The notes beneath the pieces are model-generated. The model did no database searches and was not told the origin of the DNA. It was given only the letters and a program-made list of their open reading frames with translations. Made by a program: the position numbers and the translations under genes. Positions 24,480 through 33,357 of a stretch of DNA of 64,000 bases are shown in pieces. Position 1 is the first letter of the stretch. Each line of letters starts with the position of its first letter. This DNA comes from DASWZN01 sp036404435 (GTDB lineage Bacteria; Acidobacteriota; Terriglobia; Bryobacterales; Bryobacteraceae), in contig DASWZN010000057.1 in assembly GCA_036404435.1 (NCBI GenBank), positions 30,936 through 94,935 on the forward strand, given 5' to 3'.

Positions 24480-27400
24480 TCAGAAGATGTACTTGAAGCC
24501 CAACTGAATTTCCCGCGGCGGCTTGTTGCCATAGGCGTTCTCGGAAAGCACCTCCCCGAAATTCGCCGCGCCGAACACATGGTTCGGAAGATCCAGGTTG
24601 GGGTGGTTGAGCAGGTTGAAAAACTCGCCGCGAAGCTGGATGCGGTGCCGGTCGCCGTGCAGCGGAATCATCCTGGACAGCGAGAAATCTATATTGGTGA
24701 TTCCGGGACCGGTCAGGATGTTCCGGCCGGCGTTTCCAAACTGGCCCGCGGGGGGTTCGGCAAAAGCGCAAGGGTTGAACCAGCTTCCAGCCACGCGCAC
24801 CAGGCCGGGCGCCGCGCAGCCGGGACTTGCGGCCACGGGCCCCGCCTGGAACGGATTGCCGACCAGGTCCGGCCGGCACGGGTTGCCGAAGGCGGTGATC
24901 GCGGAGCTGCCGCACCCTGGCAGGGAGCTGGAGAGGTTGACGGTGAATGGCGAGCCCGACTGAGCTGTCAGAATCCCAGACGCCTGCCAGTTATTCAGGA
25001 GCCGCCCTCGCCATTTCCCGTTGCGTGCGCCGATGCGGCCGAACGGCAGGTCATACACGGCGCTGAGCGACAGACGGTTCTTGGCGTTGAAGTCTGAGAG
25101 GGCGTGCTCGGCGCGCAGGTCGTTGGAGTCCTGAGGCAGGCCGGACCCGACGCTGCCTCCGAAAACGGAGGATTCGTCGTCCAGCGACTTCGAGAACGTG
25201 TACGAGGCGAGCAGAGTCAGGTAGCGGCCGCGCTTCTCCGATCGGAACTGCAAGGAGTTGTAAGTGCTGTCGGCGTTCGATTCCACGTAGAGGATGGAGG
25301 AGAACTGGGGGTACGGACCCAGCCCCGTCGCGGGGTTCGCCTGGTTCAAGTCGCGAACGTCGTCCAGATGGGTGCCTTTCGAGCCGACGTAGGCCAGATC
25401 GATCATCCAGTTGGGCTGCAACTCATACTGCAGATCGGCGTTCCACTGCTGCACGTACGCGTCGCGGAAATTGGGAGAGATCATGTTCGGTTGAGCGAGG
25501 AAACCCGGCTGGTCGAGAATATTCTGGATCGCGAAAGGCGAGTTTGGATTGTTGGGATAGAAGGCCAGTGTGTAGAAAGGCGGATTCGCCCGAGGGAAGA
25601 TGCTGATGTTGAAGATGCCGGCATCGTAGAAGATGCCGTAGGCGGAGCGCACCACCCAGCGCTCGGACTTCATGGGCCGCCAGGCCACCCCGATGCGCGG
25701 TGCGAAGTCCTTCTTGGAGCCGGCGTACGTGGCCCGGGGGACGCCGTTGGTTCCTGCCTGGATGAACTGGCAGCCGGGTTGGGGAGAGCAGGTCGCGGAG
25801 TTCGAGCTCAGGTCGGGCACGCTGAAGCGGTTATGGGCCTCCACCGGCGGGCTATTGTACTCGTACCGCAAGCCGACGTTCAGCAGCAGGCGCGGCACCA
25901 CGTGGATGTCGTCCTGAATGTAAACGTTCGTGGCGGTGCTGCTCAAGGAGTTGAACATATTGCCGCTCACGGCGATGGCGTAATCGGGGACGCCCGAGAG
26001 CAGTTGGGCCAGAGCCGCGACGCCGCAGTCGACCCCGGGGGAAGGTACGCAGGTGGTTCCGAAGAACCACTCTCCCCGCGCCACAAAGTCGAGGTAATTG
26101 TCGACTTGAATCCTGCGGATATCCGCTCCGAACTTGAACTGGTTGCGCCCGTGTATCCAGGCCAGGTTGTCGGCCAGATGAACGGTGGTGTCGTGGCGGT
26201 CCTGCGGGTAGTTGACGGGCTCGCCGATGCCGTCGAAACCCGCGATATCGACATTGGGGACCCCGAGATCGACGGGGTTGGTGAGGACGTCGGGGAAGCC
26301 TAACTGAGAGCTCACATCGATCCCCGTGTGCTCCTGAAAAGCGCCGGCGCGCATCCGGTTGAAGCCCAAACGGAACTCATCGATCGCGCTCGACGTGAAG
26401 ACGTGCGTCCAAGCGAGTCCCGCGTTTTGACCGTTATTGAGGGTGGTGCTGCCGTAGCCGGGCAGGCTGGTGAACGAATTGACGGGATCGAAGGGATTGA
26501 AGCGGTCCTCGCCGAACCGTGAATAGTGGGCGGACAAGGTGTCCCTGGGGCCGACGTGGTGATCCACCTTGACGGTGAGAAGGTCCTCCGAGTTTTGAAT
26601 GATGGGAGAAGACACGAATGTGTTCGAGTTCATCAGGTCCGAGCCAATGTTGGCCGCCGGATACAGGTTGAACACGGCCTGGCCGGCCGGGTTCACCGGG
26701 ATCCCCTGAGCTGCCACCGCACCCAAGGCCTCCTGGTCCTGGACCTGGGAAGGCACGGTGGCTTCCCGCGTAGTCGCCTGTCTCAGGCGCAGCCCTTCGT
26801 AGGAGACGAAGAAGAAGGTCTTGTCTTTGCGGATGGGCCCGCCGAAAGTCAGGCCGAACTGGTTGCGGTCAAAGCGCGGGATAGGGCCGCAGGCGCCCGG
26901 CACGGAATTCGGAGTGCAGTCCGGAAGGTCGAACAGGTTCTTGGCGTCCAGGGTCCGGTTGCGCGCAAACTCGAACCCGCTCCCATGGAAGTCGTTGGTG
27001 CCGCTCTTCAGAATCACGTTGATCTGCGCGCCGCCGCTGCGCCCAAACTCCGCCGAGTAGTCGCTCGACTGCACCTTGAATTCCTCGATGGCGTCGATGG
27101 ACGGCAGAGCGACGTACTGGTTGATGTAGGGATCGTTGTTGTCCACCCCATCCAGCAGGAAGCTGTTGGACTCTTCGCGCGCGCCGTTGACGCTGATCGC
27201 TCCGCCCTGGGTCGAGTTCTCCGAGCCCTCGGCGGGCGAGTGGCTGCCGGGCACCAGGAGCGCGAAAGCAAGGAAGTTCCGCTCGTTCAGGGGCAGCTCG
27301 CGCACCTGGCGGCCGTTGATCACCTGTCCCAGGGTGGAGGTGTCGGTCTGCACCAGGGGAGGCGTGCCGGATACCTTGACTTCCTCCGTTACCGCACCGA

Positions 27401-27713
27401 GTTGCAGCTCCACATCGACGCGCGCGAGCTGGTCCACGTCCAGCGTGACGTCGCTCTGGACGCTGCGCCGGAAACCCGATTTCTCCACCGCGACCCGGTA
27501 GTGGCCCGGCGGGAGCAGCGGGACGGTGTAGTCGCCATCGTCGTTGGTCCGCACTTCCCGGACCGCATTGGTTTCCTGGTTCGTCACCATGACCCGGGCT
27601 TTGGGAACCTCAGCCCCGGAAGGATCGGTCACGGTACCGGTTATGGCCCCTGTGGGGCCGGTTGCGAACAGCGGAACAGCGAGCAAGACCGCGAGCGGCC
27701 ATCGGCAACCCAT
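24480..27713 (-). CDS. Oar-like TonB-dependent outer-membrane receptor
   Basis: A 1077-residue receptor. A signal peptide (PLAVLLAVPLFATG) is followed by a carboxypeptidase-regulatory-like beta-sandwich (~25-110, GAITGTVTDPSGAEVPKARV), a plug domain (~120-250, with LPLNERNFLAF and SFLLDGVDNNDPYINQ) and a 22-strand-type barrel ending in the outer-membrane signature LGFKYIF with C-terminal Phe. This type is very abundant in Acidobacteria and Bacteroidetes-like SusC/Oar systems and imports carbohydrates or peptides. No SusD-like partner is adjacent. The ATG at 27713 follows a GGAGAA site. It is divergent from the toxin-antitoxin pair. Confidence 0.92.
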   Translation of the reverse strand: MGCRWPLAVLLAVPLFATGPTGAITGTVTDPSGAEVPKARVMVTNQETNAVREVRTNDDGDYTVPLLPPGHYRVAVEKSGFRRSVQSDVTLDVDQLARVDVELQLGAVTEEVKVSGTPPLVQTDTSTLGQVINGRQVRELPLNERNFLAFALLVPGSHSPAEGSENSTQGGAISVNGAREESNSFLLDGVDNNDPYINQYVALPSIDAIEEFKVQSSDYSAEFGRSGGAQINVILKSGTNDFHGSGFEFARNRTLDAKNLFDLPDCTPNSVPGACGPIPRFDRNQFGLTFGGPIRKDKTFFFVSYEGLRLRQATTREATVPSQVQDQEALGAVAAQGIPVNPAGQAVFNLYPAANIGSDLMNSNTFVSSPIIQNSEDLLTVKVDHHVGPRDTLSAHYSRFGEDRFNPFDPVNSFTSLPGYGSTTLNNGQNAGLAWTHVFTSSAIDEFRLGFNRMRAGAFQEHTGIDVSSQLGFPDVLTNPVDLGVPNVDIAGFDGIGEPVNYPQDRHDTTVHLADNLAWIHGRNQFKFGADIRRIQVDNYLDFVARGEWFFGTTCVPSPGVDCGVAALAQLLSGVPDYAIAVSGNMFNSLSSTATNVYIQDDIHVVPRLLLNVGLRYEYNSPPVEAHNRFSVPDLSSNSATCSPQPGCQFIQAGTNGVPRATYAGSKKDFAPRIGVAWRPMKSERWVVRSAYGIFYDAGIFNISIFPRANPPFYTLAFYPNNPNSPFAIQNILDQPGFLAQPNMISPNFRDAYVQQWNADLQYELQPNWMIDLAYVGSKGTHLDDVRDLNQANPATGLGPYPQFSSILYVESNADSTYNSLQFRSEKRGRYLTLLASYTFSKSLDDESSVFGGSVGSGLPQDSNDLRAEHALSDFNAKNRLSLSAVYDLPFGRIGARNGKWRGRLLNNWQASGILTAQSGSPFTVNLSSSLPGCGSSAITAFGNPCRPDLVGNPFQAGPVAASPGCAAPGLVRVAGSWFNPCAFAEPPAGQFGNAGRNILTGPGITNIDFSLSRMIPLHGDRHRIQLRGEFFNLLNHPNLDLPNHVFGAANFGEVLSENAYGNKPPREIQLGFKYIF

Positions 27714-27809
27714 AGCGTTCTCCGTTGCCAGCATACAGCAGATGGATGCGTGCTGGAAGAGGGGTGGGAGAGGCGACTCCGGGACTTCAGAGTAGGGCGA
27801 GGCCGCATC

Positions 27810-27838
27810 TTGACATATCATGATATGTCATGATAGGC
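27810..27838 (+). promoter_or_regulatory. Palindromic operator overlapping the antitoxin/Doc promoter
   Basis: A perfect 20-bp palindrome, TGACATATCATGATATGTCA (27811-27830), overlaps a consensus -35 box TTGACA (27810-27815). A weak -10 such as TAGGCT lies at 27834. It lies 36 bases upstream of the antitoxin start, as expected for autorepression by the toxin-antitoxin complex. The TonB receptor gene starts ~100 bases away on the other strand and could be affected too. Confidence 0.75.
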
Positions 27839-27865
27839 TGGAGATCGGCTAAGAAGAGGTATGCC

Positions 27866-28093
27866 ATGTCCCAGGCAAGAGAGAAATTCGCGACGCAGGT
27901 CAATTCGGAAATCCTGTCCACCGTCCGCACGATCGCGCGAGAGGAGGGACGGCAGCTCCAGGCACTCGTGGATGAAGCACTGGCCGATCTGATCGAGAAG
28001 CGGAAGAACATCCGGCCCCGCGCTCATGTGATGGCCGCCTACCTTGCCAGCCACGAAAAATACGGCGAACTTTACAAGAAACTCGCTAAATGA
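27866..28093 (+). CDS. Antitoxin of a Doc-type toxin-antitoxin pair
   Basis: A 75-residue, mainly helical protein. The N-terminal half (FATQVNSEILSTVRTIAREE and following GRQLQALVDEALADLIEK) has the look of a ribbon-helix-helix DNA-binding domain, and the basic/aromatic C-terminal part (YLASHEKYGELYKKLAK) would wrap the toxin. It overlaps the doc gene by ATGA. The ATG at 27866 is spaced well from AAGAAGAGG; an ATG five bases earlier is in another frame. It differs from the Phd antitoxin of phage P1; the pairing with Doc is inferred from the overlap. Confidence 0.82.
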   Translation: MSQAREKFATQVNSEILSTVRTIAREEGRQLQALVDEALADLIEKRKNIRPRAHVMAAYLASHEKYGELYKKLAK

Positions 28094-28467
28094 CCGACTA
28101 CCTCACGCTCCAGGAAGTCCTCGCCATGCATGCGGATCAAATCGAGCGTTACGGGGGCTTGCCCGGGGTGCGTGACCACGGTCTCCTGGAGTCGGCGCTC
28201 TATCGGCCACAAACCGGCTACTACGCCGATCTCGTCGAGGAAGCGGCCGCGCTTTGGGAGAGCCTGGCTCAGAACCATCCCTTCGTCGACGGCAACAAGC
28301 GGACGGCATTCGCCGCCACCTACACGTTTCTCGCAATCAACGGCGCGCAGCTAACGGCGAAGGCCAACGCCGCCTATGCCTTCGTCTCGAGGCTGCATGA
28401 AAAGGGAGAGTTCAACTTAGGCAGCCTCGTGCCGTGGCTGCGGCGCAACGTGGATCTTGGTTCTTGA
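28090..28467 (+). CDS. doc: Doc-family (death-on-curing) Fic-fold toxin
   Basis: A 125-residue Fic-fold protein with the Doc motif NHPFVDGNKRTAF (consensus HxFx(D/N)xNKR) at residues ~65-78. Doc toxins phosphorylate EF-Tu and stop translation (established for P1 Doc). The N-terminal YLTLQEVLAMHADQIERYGG and GVRDHGLLESAL are also typical. Length is normal and no frame damage is seen, so the toxin is probably active and held by the preceding antitoxin. Confidence 0.93.
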   Translation: MTDYLTLQEVLAMHADQIERYGGLPGVRDHGLLESALYRPQTGYYADLVEEAAALWESLAQNHPFVDGNKRTAFAATYTFLAINGAQLTAKANAAYAFVSRLHEKGEFNLGSLVPWLRRNVDLGS

Positions 28468-28542
28468 GGTAGCCAGGAAAGCCGCGCGTGGCTCTGTCAG
28501 CGGGTCCCGGAGCGAGCGCCACGATGGGGGGGGCCGGCTACG

Positions 28543-29451
28543 TCAGTTATTGGCAGGCCCAAGCACGCCTAGCGACCGCAGCCAATCCGTGGCGCGAGCG
28601 GGCCAGGTGGCGGCGGCCAACGGCGAAGGACGGAGCCCGTAGCCATGCCCTCCTGCCGGTCCTGTCGGATAAAGGTGCATCTCCGCCGGGACTTTCGCCT
28701 CCTTCAACGCGGCATAATAGGCGAGGCTGTTCTCGACGTGGACGGGATCGTCTTCGGTCTGCACCAAAAAGGTCGGCGGCGTGCCGGCGCCAGGTTGCGC
28801 CTCCGGGCCCAGTTTCCCGTCCCGCACCATTCCGCCGGGATAGATCAGGAGTGCGAAATCCGGCCGGCAACTGGCGTCGTCCGCTTCGTCCACGCGATCA
28901 TAAGAGCGCTTCGCGAAATTGTTGCTGAGCGTGGCCGAGAGGTGTGCGCCCGCCGAGAAGCCGAGCACGCCGATACGCTGGGGATCGATCCCCCACTCCT
29001 TCGAGTGGGCGCGAACCATCCCGACGGCTCTCTGGGCATCCTGCAACGGGGCAACGTAGGGCGGCTGGCCTTCGCGCGCGGGCACGCGGTATTTCACCAG
29101 GACGCAGGTGACGCCGGTCGCGTTCAGCCACTCGCAGACCTCGGTGCCCTCCAGGTCCCACGCCACAATGCGGTAGCCTCCCCCTGGGAACACCAGGATC
29201 GCCGGACCGGCCGCGCCGGCTTTGGCCGCGGGATAGACGGTCAGCGTGGGCACCGAGACATTGGTGATCCGCACCACGCGCCGGCCAGCGACAATCCTGT
29301 CTTTGTCGGTGGTCGTATCGTGTTCAGGCCCCAGGCTTCCCTTGTCGCCGGGCGCCGCCCCCTTCCAGAGAGGGATCGGCCCGATCGGCGCCGCCTGGGC
29401 CGCCAGCGCCATCAGGCCGGAAACAAAGAGGTACAGCAAGGGTCGTCGCAT
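28543..29451 (-). CDS. Secreted alpha/beta-hydrolase (BD-FAE-like esterase)
   Basis: A 302-residue esterase with a signal peptide (LYLFVSGLMALAAQAAP). The oxyanion-hole segment VFPGGGYRIVAWDLEG, nucleophile elbow GFSAGAHLSATL, acid in QTEDDPVHVEN and base in GGHGYGLR make up the triad of the BD-FAE/acetyl-xylan-esterase-like hydrolases (CE20- or feruloyl-esterase-related). It probably removes acyl groups from plant polysaccharide and fits the neighbouring CE15 and GH79 genes. The start at 29451 is placed at the signal peptide; ~57 upstream codons in frame look like shadow sequence. Confidence 0.85.
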   Translation of the reverse strand: MRRPLLYLFVSGLMALAAQAAPIGPIPLWKGAAPGDKGSLGPEHDTTTDKDRIVAGRRVVRITNVSVPTLTVYPAAKAGAAGPAILVFPGGGYRIVAWDLEGTEVCEWLNATGVTCVLVKYRVPAREGQPPYVAPLQDAQRAVGMVRAHSKEWGIDPQRIGVLGFSAGAHLSATLSNNFAKRSYDRVDEADDASCRPDFALLIYPGGMVRDGKLGPEAQPGAGTPPTFLVQTEDDPVHVENSLAYYAALKEAKVPAEMHLYPTGPAGGHGYGLRPSPLAAATWPARATDWLRSLGVLGPANN

Positions 29452-29524
29452 GGTTCCGAGACAAGGATATCGCAGGTGAAAGGAGTTCCGAGGTGACGGC
29501 ATTTCCCCGGCAAGGAGATACGCC

Positions 29525-30508
29525 GTGAAACTCACTGCAACCTGCATCGCCGCTCTGGCGGCGATCGCTTTCACCGCGGAAGCCGCCGAGCTACGGCTCA
29601 GCGGACCGTACACGCACGACAACCTTTCCCTCTACCTGGTCCACGGGCAGGACCGGTTCCAGAAGAAGTACCTGACCCTCGCCGACGCGATGGTGCAGGG
29701 CAAAGTGGTGATCTACGAGACCAGCAACGTGAATGTTCTGCAGGTCGGAAACGTGTCTGGCCAGGATGTCTACATCCAGTCCGGCGAGATTGTGAAGGGC
29801 GGCAAGCAGGACCGGGTGCTGAAGGACGACATCATCGTGCCGTCCTCGTCGAGCAAACTGGACGTCAACGTTTTCTGCGTCGAGCATGGGCGCTGGACCC
29901 AGCGCGGCGCCGAGCCGGTGCGCGCCTTCGCCGCGTCGCCTGGCGCGATCGCCTCGCCCGCCATGAAGCGGGCCGTGCAGGAGCAGGCCGATCAGAGCCG
30001 GGTGTGGGCGCAGGTGGCGGAGGAGCAGGCGCGGTTGTCCAACAATCTTGAGACTTCGGTGCAATCGCGAACTTCGGCATCGAGCTATCAGCTCACGCTC
30101 GAAGCGCCGAAGCTGCAAGAAAGAGTGGAAGCCTTCAAGAAGGACCTCTCCGGCCTGGCCGACAAGTATCCGGACGCGCTGGGCTACGTGGTGTCGGTGA
30201 ACGGTAAGGTGACGGGAGCGGACGTCTACGCCACGCACGATCTTTTCCGCAAGGTGTGGCCGAAGCTGCTGGCGTCCTCGGCCGTGGACGCGGTGGAATC
30301 GGCCAGGCCGGGCGCCAAGTTCGACCCGCCGCCGATTGCCGACGTGAGGGCGGCGGCAACCGGCCGCGGCGCGCGAGTGACGGAGGACCGGCAAATCAAC
30401 CGCCGGACCAACAGCGTGCAGGCGGACCTGCCGCAGGGCCTGGTTTTCGAGACCAGCGACGTGGACGCGTCCGGCGGGCCGGTGCACCGCAGCTACGTCA
30501 CGAAGTAG
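29525..30508 (+). CDS. Exported ARPP-1-domain protein
   Basis: A 327-residue protein with a signal peptide (CIAALAAIAFTAEA). The segment LTLADAMVQGKVVIYETSNV, followed by VYIQSGEIVKGGKQDRVL and VFCVEHGRWTQR, is what I recognise as the ARPP-1 (ARG and rhodanese-phosphatase associated) domain, whose function is unknown. A helical, Gln-rich middle (~150-190) may form a coiled coil, and a second globular part (GYVVSVNGKVTGADVYATHD) follows. The GTG start at 29525 has an excellent AAGGAG site. It is followed 25 bases later by CE15, so the two are probably co-transcribed. Confidence 0.8.
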   Translation: MKLTATCIAALAAIAFTAEAAELRLSGPYTHDNLSLYLVHGQDRFQKKYLTLADAMVQGKVVIYETSNVNVLQVGNVSGQDVYIQSGEIVKGGKQDRVLKDDIIVPSSSSKLDVNVFCVEHGRWTQRGAEPVRAFAASPGAIASPAMKRAVQEQADQSRVWAQVAEEQARLSNNLETSVQSRTSASSYQLTLEAPKLQERVEAFKKDLSGLADKYPDALGYVVSVNGKVTGADVYATHDLFRKVWPKLLASSAVDAVESARPGAKFDPPPIADVRAAATGRGARVTEDRQINRRTNSVQADLPQGLVFETSDVDASGGPVHRSYVTK

Positions 30509-30533
30509 GAGCGCGCGAGTGTAAGATTACAGC

Positions 30534-31817
30534 ATGACTCGATTGCTGGCGGTGGCCGCGGCTCTGGTGCTTTGTCTCGGCGCCCTGGGGCAGCGGCCCG
30601 CGGTGAACTACGACGAAGCCAAGGTGCCGAAGTACAGCCTGCCCGATCCGCTGGTGATGCAGAACGGCGAGCGCGTTCCCGATGCCAAGACGTGGCAGGA
30701 ACGGCGGCGGCCGGAGATCCTCGAACTGTACCGCTCCGAGGTTTTCGGGCGCAGTCCTGCAAGACCGGCGGAGGTGAACTTCGAGATCGCCTCCAGCGAG
30801 AAGGCGCTGGGTGGAAGGGCGGTCCGGAAACGGGTGACCGTCTGGCTGGCCGGACGGGACGGCCCGAAGATGGATCTTCTCCTCTATCTTCCGGCGGGCG
30901 CAAAGAAGCCGTCGCCGGTGTTTCTGGGGCTGGGCTTCGCGGGCAACCAGTCGGTCTATACCGACCCGGCGATCCCGCTGGCCGAGGAGTGGACGCGCGA
31001 CCCGGCTACGAACGCGGTAGTCAAGCGGTGGGCCGAGGAGAAATCGCGCGGCTCGGCCGCCGCGGCCTGGCAACTGGATAAGATCCTGGAGCACGGCTAC
31101 GGCCTGGCGACCGTTTACTACGGCGACATCGAACCGGACCTCGTGGGCGGCATCGAGTACGGCACCCGGCCGCGTTTCTTCCGGCGGGGCCAAACGCAGC
31201 CGGCGGCGGATGACTGGGGCGCGATCGCAGCCTGGGCGTGGGGCCTCAGCCGCGCCATGGACTACCTGGAGAGCGACCCCCAGGTCGACACTCGGCGCGT
31301 GGCGGCGATCGGCCACTCGCGCCTGGGCAAGACCGCGCTCTGGGCAGGCGCGCAGGACACGCGCTTCTCCATCGTCATCTCGAACGAATCCGGGGAAGGC
31401 GGGGCGTCGATCACCCGGCGAGATTTCGGCGAGCGCATTGCCGACCTGAACGCGGTGTTTCCCCACTGGTTCTGCGGCAACTTCAAAAAATACGACAACC
31501 GCGAGGATGAGTTGCCGGTGGATGCTCACATGCTGCTGGCCCTGATCGCGCCCCGGCCGCTCTATGTGGCGAGCGCCGCGGGCGACCTGTGGGCCGACCC
31601 CCGAGGCGAGTTTCTGGCCGTGGTGAATGCCTCGCCGGTGTACGAGCTTCTGGGCCGGCAGGGAATCGGGACGGACCGTATGCCGGCCGTTCACGAGCCC
31701 ATCATGCACACCATGGCCTATCACATCCGCGCCGGGCAGCACGGAATCACGGCGTATGACTGGGAGCAGTACCTCAAGTTCGCGGACATGCAGTGGGGCG
31801 CCGCGGTTAGCGAATAG
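30534..31817 (+). CDS. Glucuronoyl esterase (carbohydrate esterase family 15)
   Basis: A 427-residue secreted esterase that would cleave the ester between lignin alcohols and 4-O-methyl-glucuronic acid on xylan. Signal peptide LLAVAAALVLCLGALGQ. The CE15 nucleophile motif is GHSRLGKTALW; the sugar-binding and catalytic surroundings NESGEGGASITRR (Glu) and the late His (RAGQHGITAYDWEQY) are present. Bacterial CE15 enzymes have this length. It is co-directional with the ARPP-1 gene and convergent, across a 22-base gap, with a GH79 gene that would act on the released glucuronate side chain. Confidence 0.93.
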   Translation: MTRLLAVAAALVLCLGALGQRPAVNYDEAKVPKYSLPDPLVMQNGERVPDAKTWQERRRPEILELYRSEVFGRSPARPAEVNFEIASSEKALGGRAVRKRVTVWLAGRDGPKMDLLLYLPAGAKKPSPVFLGLGFAGNQSVYTDPAIPLAEEWTRDPATNAVVKRWAEEKSRGSAAAAWQLDKILEHGYGLATVYYGDIEPDLVGGIEYGTRPRFFRRGQTQPAADDWGAIAAWAWGLSRAMDYLESDPQVDTRRVAAIGHSRLGKTALWAGAQDTRFSIVISNESGEGGASITRRDFGERIADLNAVFPHWFCGNFKKYDNREDELPVDAHMLLALIAPRPLYVASAAGDLWADPRGEFLAVVNASPVYELLGRQGIGTDRMPAVHEPIMHTMAYHIRAGQHGITAYDWEQYLKFADMQWGAAVSE

Positions 31818-31839
31818 CTGGGCGATTCGAGCTGCCAGG

Positions 31840-33357
31840 CTAGGTTAAAGGAAAGATGAGTGCTCCGCTCGCACGCCGGACGTCGAGCGCCAAGAGCCCT
31901 TCGGCATCCGCCTGAAGAACCTCTTCCTGCGGCGACCAGGAGCCGTCGGAACCGATCGGCTGCCCCGCCAGCGTGACGCCCTCCGTCGCCTCGAGCGCCG
32001 ATGCGGAAAGGCGCCAGACCCGCGCAATCCGTGTCCTGAATCCGGGACTGAGTACAACCCGCATGTCGCGGGCCGCATCCTTGTTGACGATGGCCACGCG
32101 AATGTCGGCGTCCGTCTCGGCGGCGTATGCCGTGGCGTTCACGCCCTTCGGATCGAAGTCCACGGCGATCGACACCCCACCGGCGAACTGGTTGGCGAAC
32201 ATTATGCCGTAGAAGATCGGACGCGCCGAGAATCCTTCGTCCAAGCCACCGGCGATGGGCGTGTAGAAGCTGCCCGTGCGGGCCGCGCCGGGCTTCTTCG
32301 CGACCGTCTCGCCCGGGAGGTGCTGGCCCAGCGCCGCCCGAATCTGCCGGCTGCCGCCGCCGTGAAAGTTCACGCCCGCATAGCCGGCCTGCGCCGTCAT
32401 CAGCATGTAGTCGGCGCACCACAGCGCCGACGCGAAAGCGTCGCTCATGCCCGGCTTGCCGCCGCGGTAGCAGGAATTGCCCTCGGCCATGCGAAACGGC
32501 AGATGCGCCCGGTCGGCGATTTGCGCGATCCGTGCGACTCTCGCAGCCGGCCCAGGGTCCGGCCCAAGCAGCCGCTCGATGTTCACGCGCGGATCGTCCG
32601 GCGGGCCCATTGCGTAATAGTGACCTGTGAGGCCGACGATTGGGGCGTGCCCCGCGAACCGCGCGATCCAGCCGGAGTCGCTCGCCACGTCCGGGCCAGC
32701 CAGCCGTGCGCCGGGAACCCGCGCGCGGATGGCCTCGGCGAACTTCATCCACTCGGCCAGGTACTCGTCAAAGCCCCAGGCAGGAGGACGGAGGCCGTTG
32801 TTCGCCCTGGGATACAGGTCCGGCTCGTTGCCGATCTGGAAGTGCTCGAGCCTGGGACCCATCGCTCTCGCCACGTAGGCTGCCTCCTCGGCGGCGCGCT
32901 CCGGCGTGCCGCTGCCCAGGTTGAGGCCGTAGATCAGCTCCCAGCCTGTCTCATCAAGGAAACCGGCCAGGTTGTCGATGGCTTGCGGCGTGATGGCCGC
33001 CAGCTCGTGCGGCATCCAGTTCGCCTCTATCGGACCCGGCGGCCGCTTCAGCGGCGGCGCCGCGGCTTCCGGGCTCGCCTTCCACCACGTGAAATCGCTC
33101 GAGTTGCCGCCCAGACGCAGCACGCCCCGATCGCTCAGACGCCGAAACAGAGCCACCAGTCCGCGATTCCGCGGCGAAAAGAACTCGGGCTCCTCGAGCT
33201 GAGAGGATTCGTAACTGAGCCCGGTGTAGCGGGCGGGAATGGGCCTGTCCGGCCGGCCGACTTGGATGGAGAGCGTTGCAGTTTGCTCCCGGGCCGCGAG
33301 AGGCGATGCGGCGGCCGCAGCGCCCTGAAGAAAACGGCGGCGATTCACAAGGCTCAC
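31840..33357 (-). CDS. Glycoside hydrolase family 79 (beta-glucuronidase-like), Tat-exported
   Basis: A 505-residue retaining glycosidase. A twin-arginine signal (NRRRFLQGAAAAASP) begins the protein. The TIM barrel shows acid/base Glu in FQIGNEPDLYPRAN and nucleophile Glu in PFRMAEGNSCYRGG, matching GH79 beta-glucuronidases; a C-terminal beta domain (from ~400) follows. It probably removes (methyl-)glucuronic acid. The GTG start at 33357 overlaps the stop of rnj as GTGA, an odd coupling of a secreted hydrolase to RNase J. The convergent CE15 gene ends 22 bases away. Confidence 0.88.
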   Translation of the reverse strand: MSLVNRRRFLQGAAAAASPLAAREQTATLSIQVGRPDRPIPARYTGLSYESSQLEEPEFFSPRNRGLVALFRRLSDRGVLRLGGNSSDFTWWKASPEAAAPPLKRPPGPIEANWMPHELAAITPQAIDNLAGFLDETGWELIYGLNLGSGTPERAAEEAAYVARAMGPRLEHFQIGNEPDLYPRANNGLRPPAWGFDEYLAEWMKFAEAIRARVPGARLAGPDVASDSGWIARFAGHAPIVGLTGHYYAMGPPDDPRVNIERLLGPDPGPAARVARIAQIADRAHLPFRMAEGNSCYRGGKPGMSDAFASALWCADYMLMTAQAGYAGVNFHGGGSRQIRAALGQHLPGETVAKKPGAARTGSFYTPIAGGLDEGFSARPIFYGIMFANQFAGGVSIAVDFDPKGVNATAYAAETDADIRVAIVNKDAARDMRVVLSPGFRTRIARVWRLSASALEATEGVTLAGQPIGSDGSWSPQEEVLQADAEGLLALDVRRASGALIFPLT

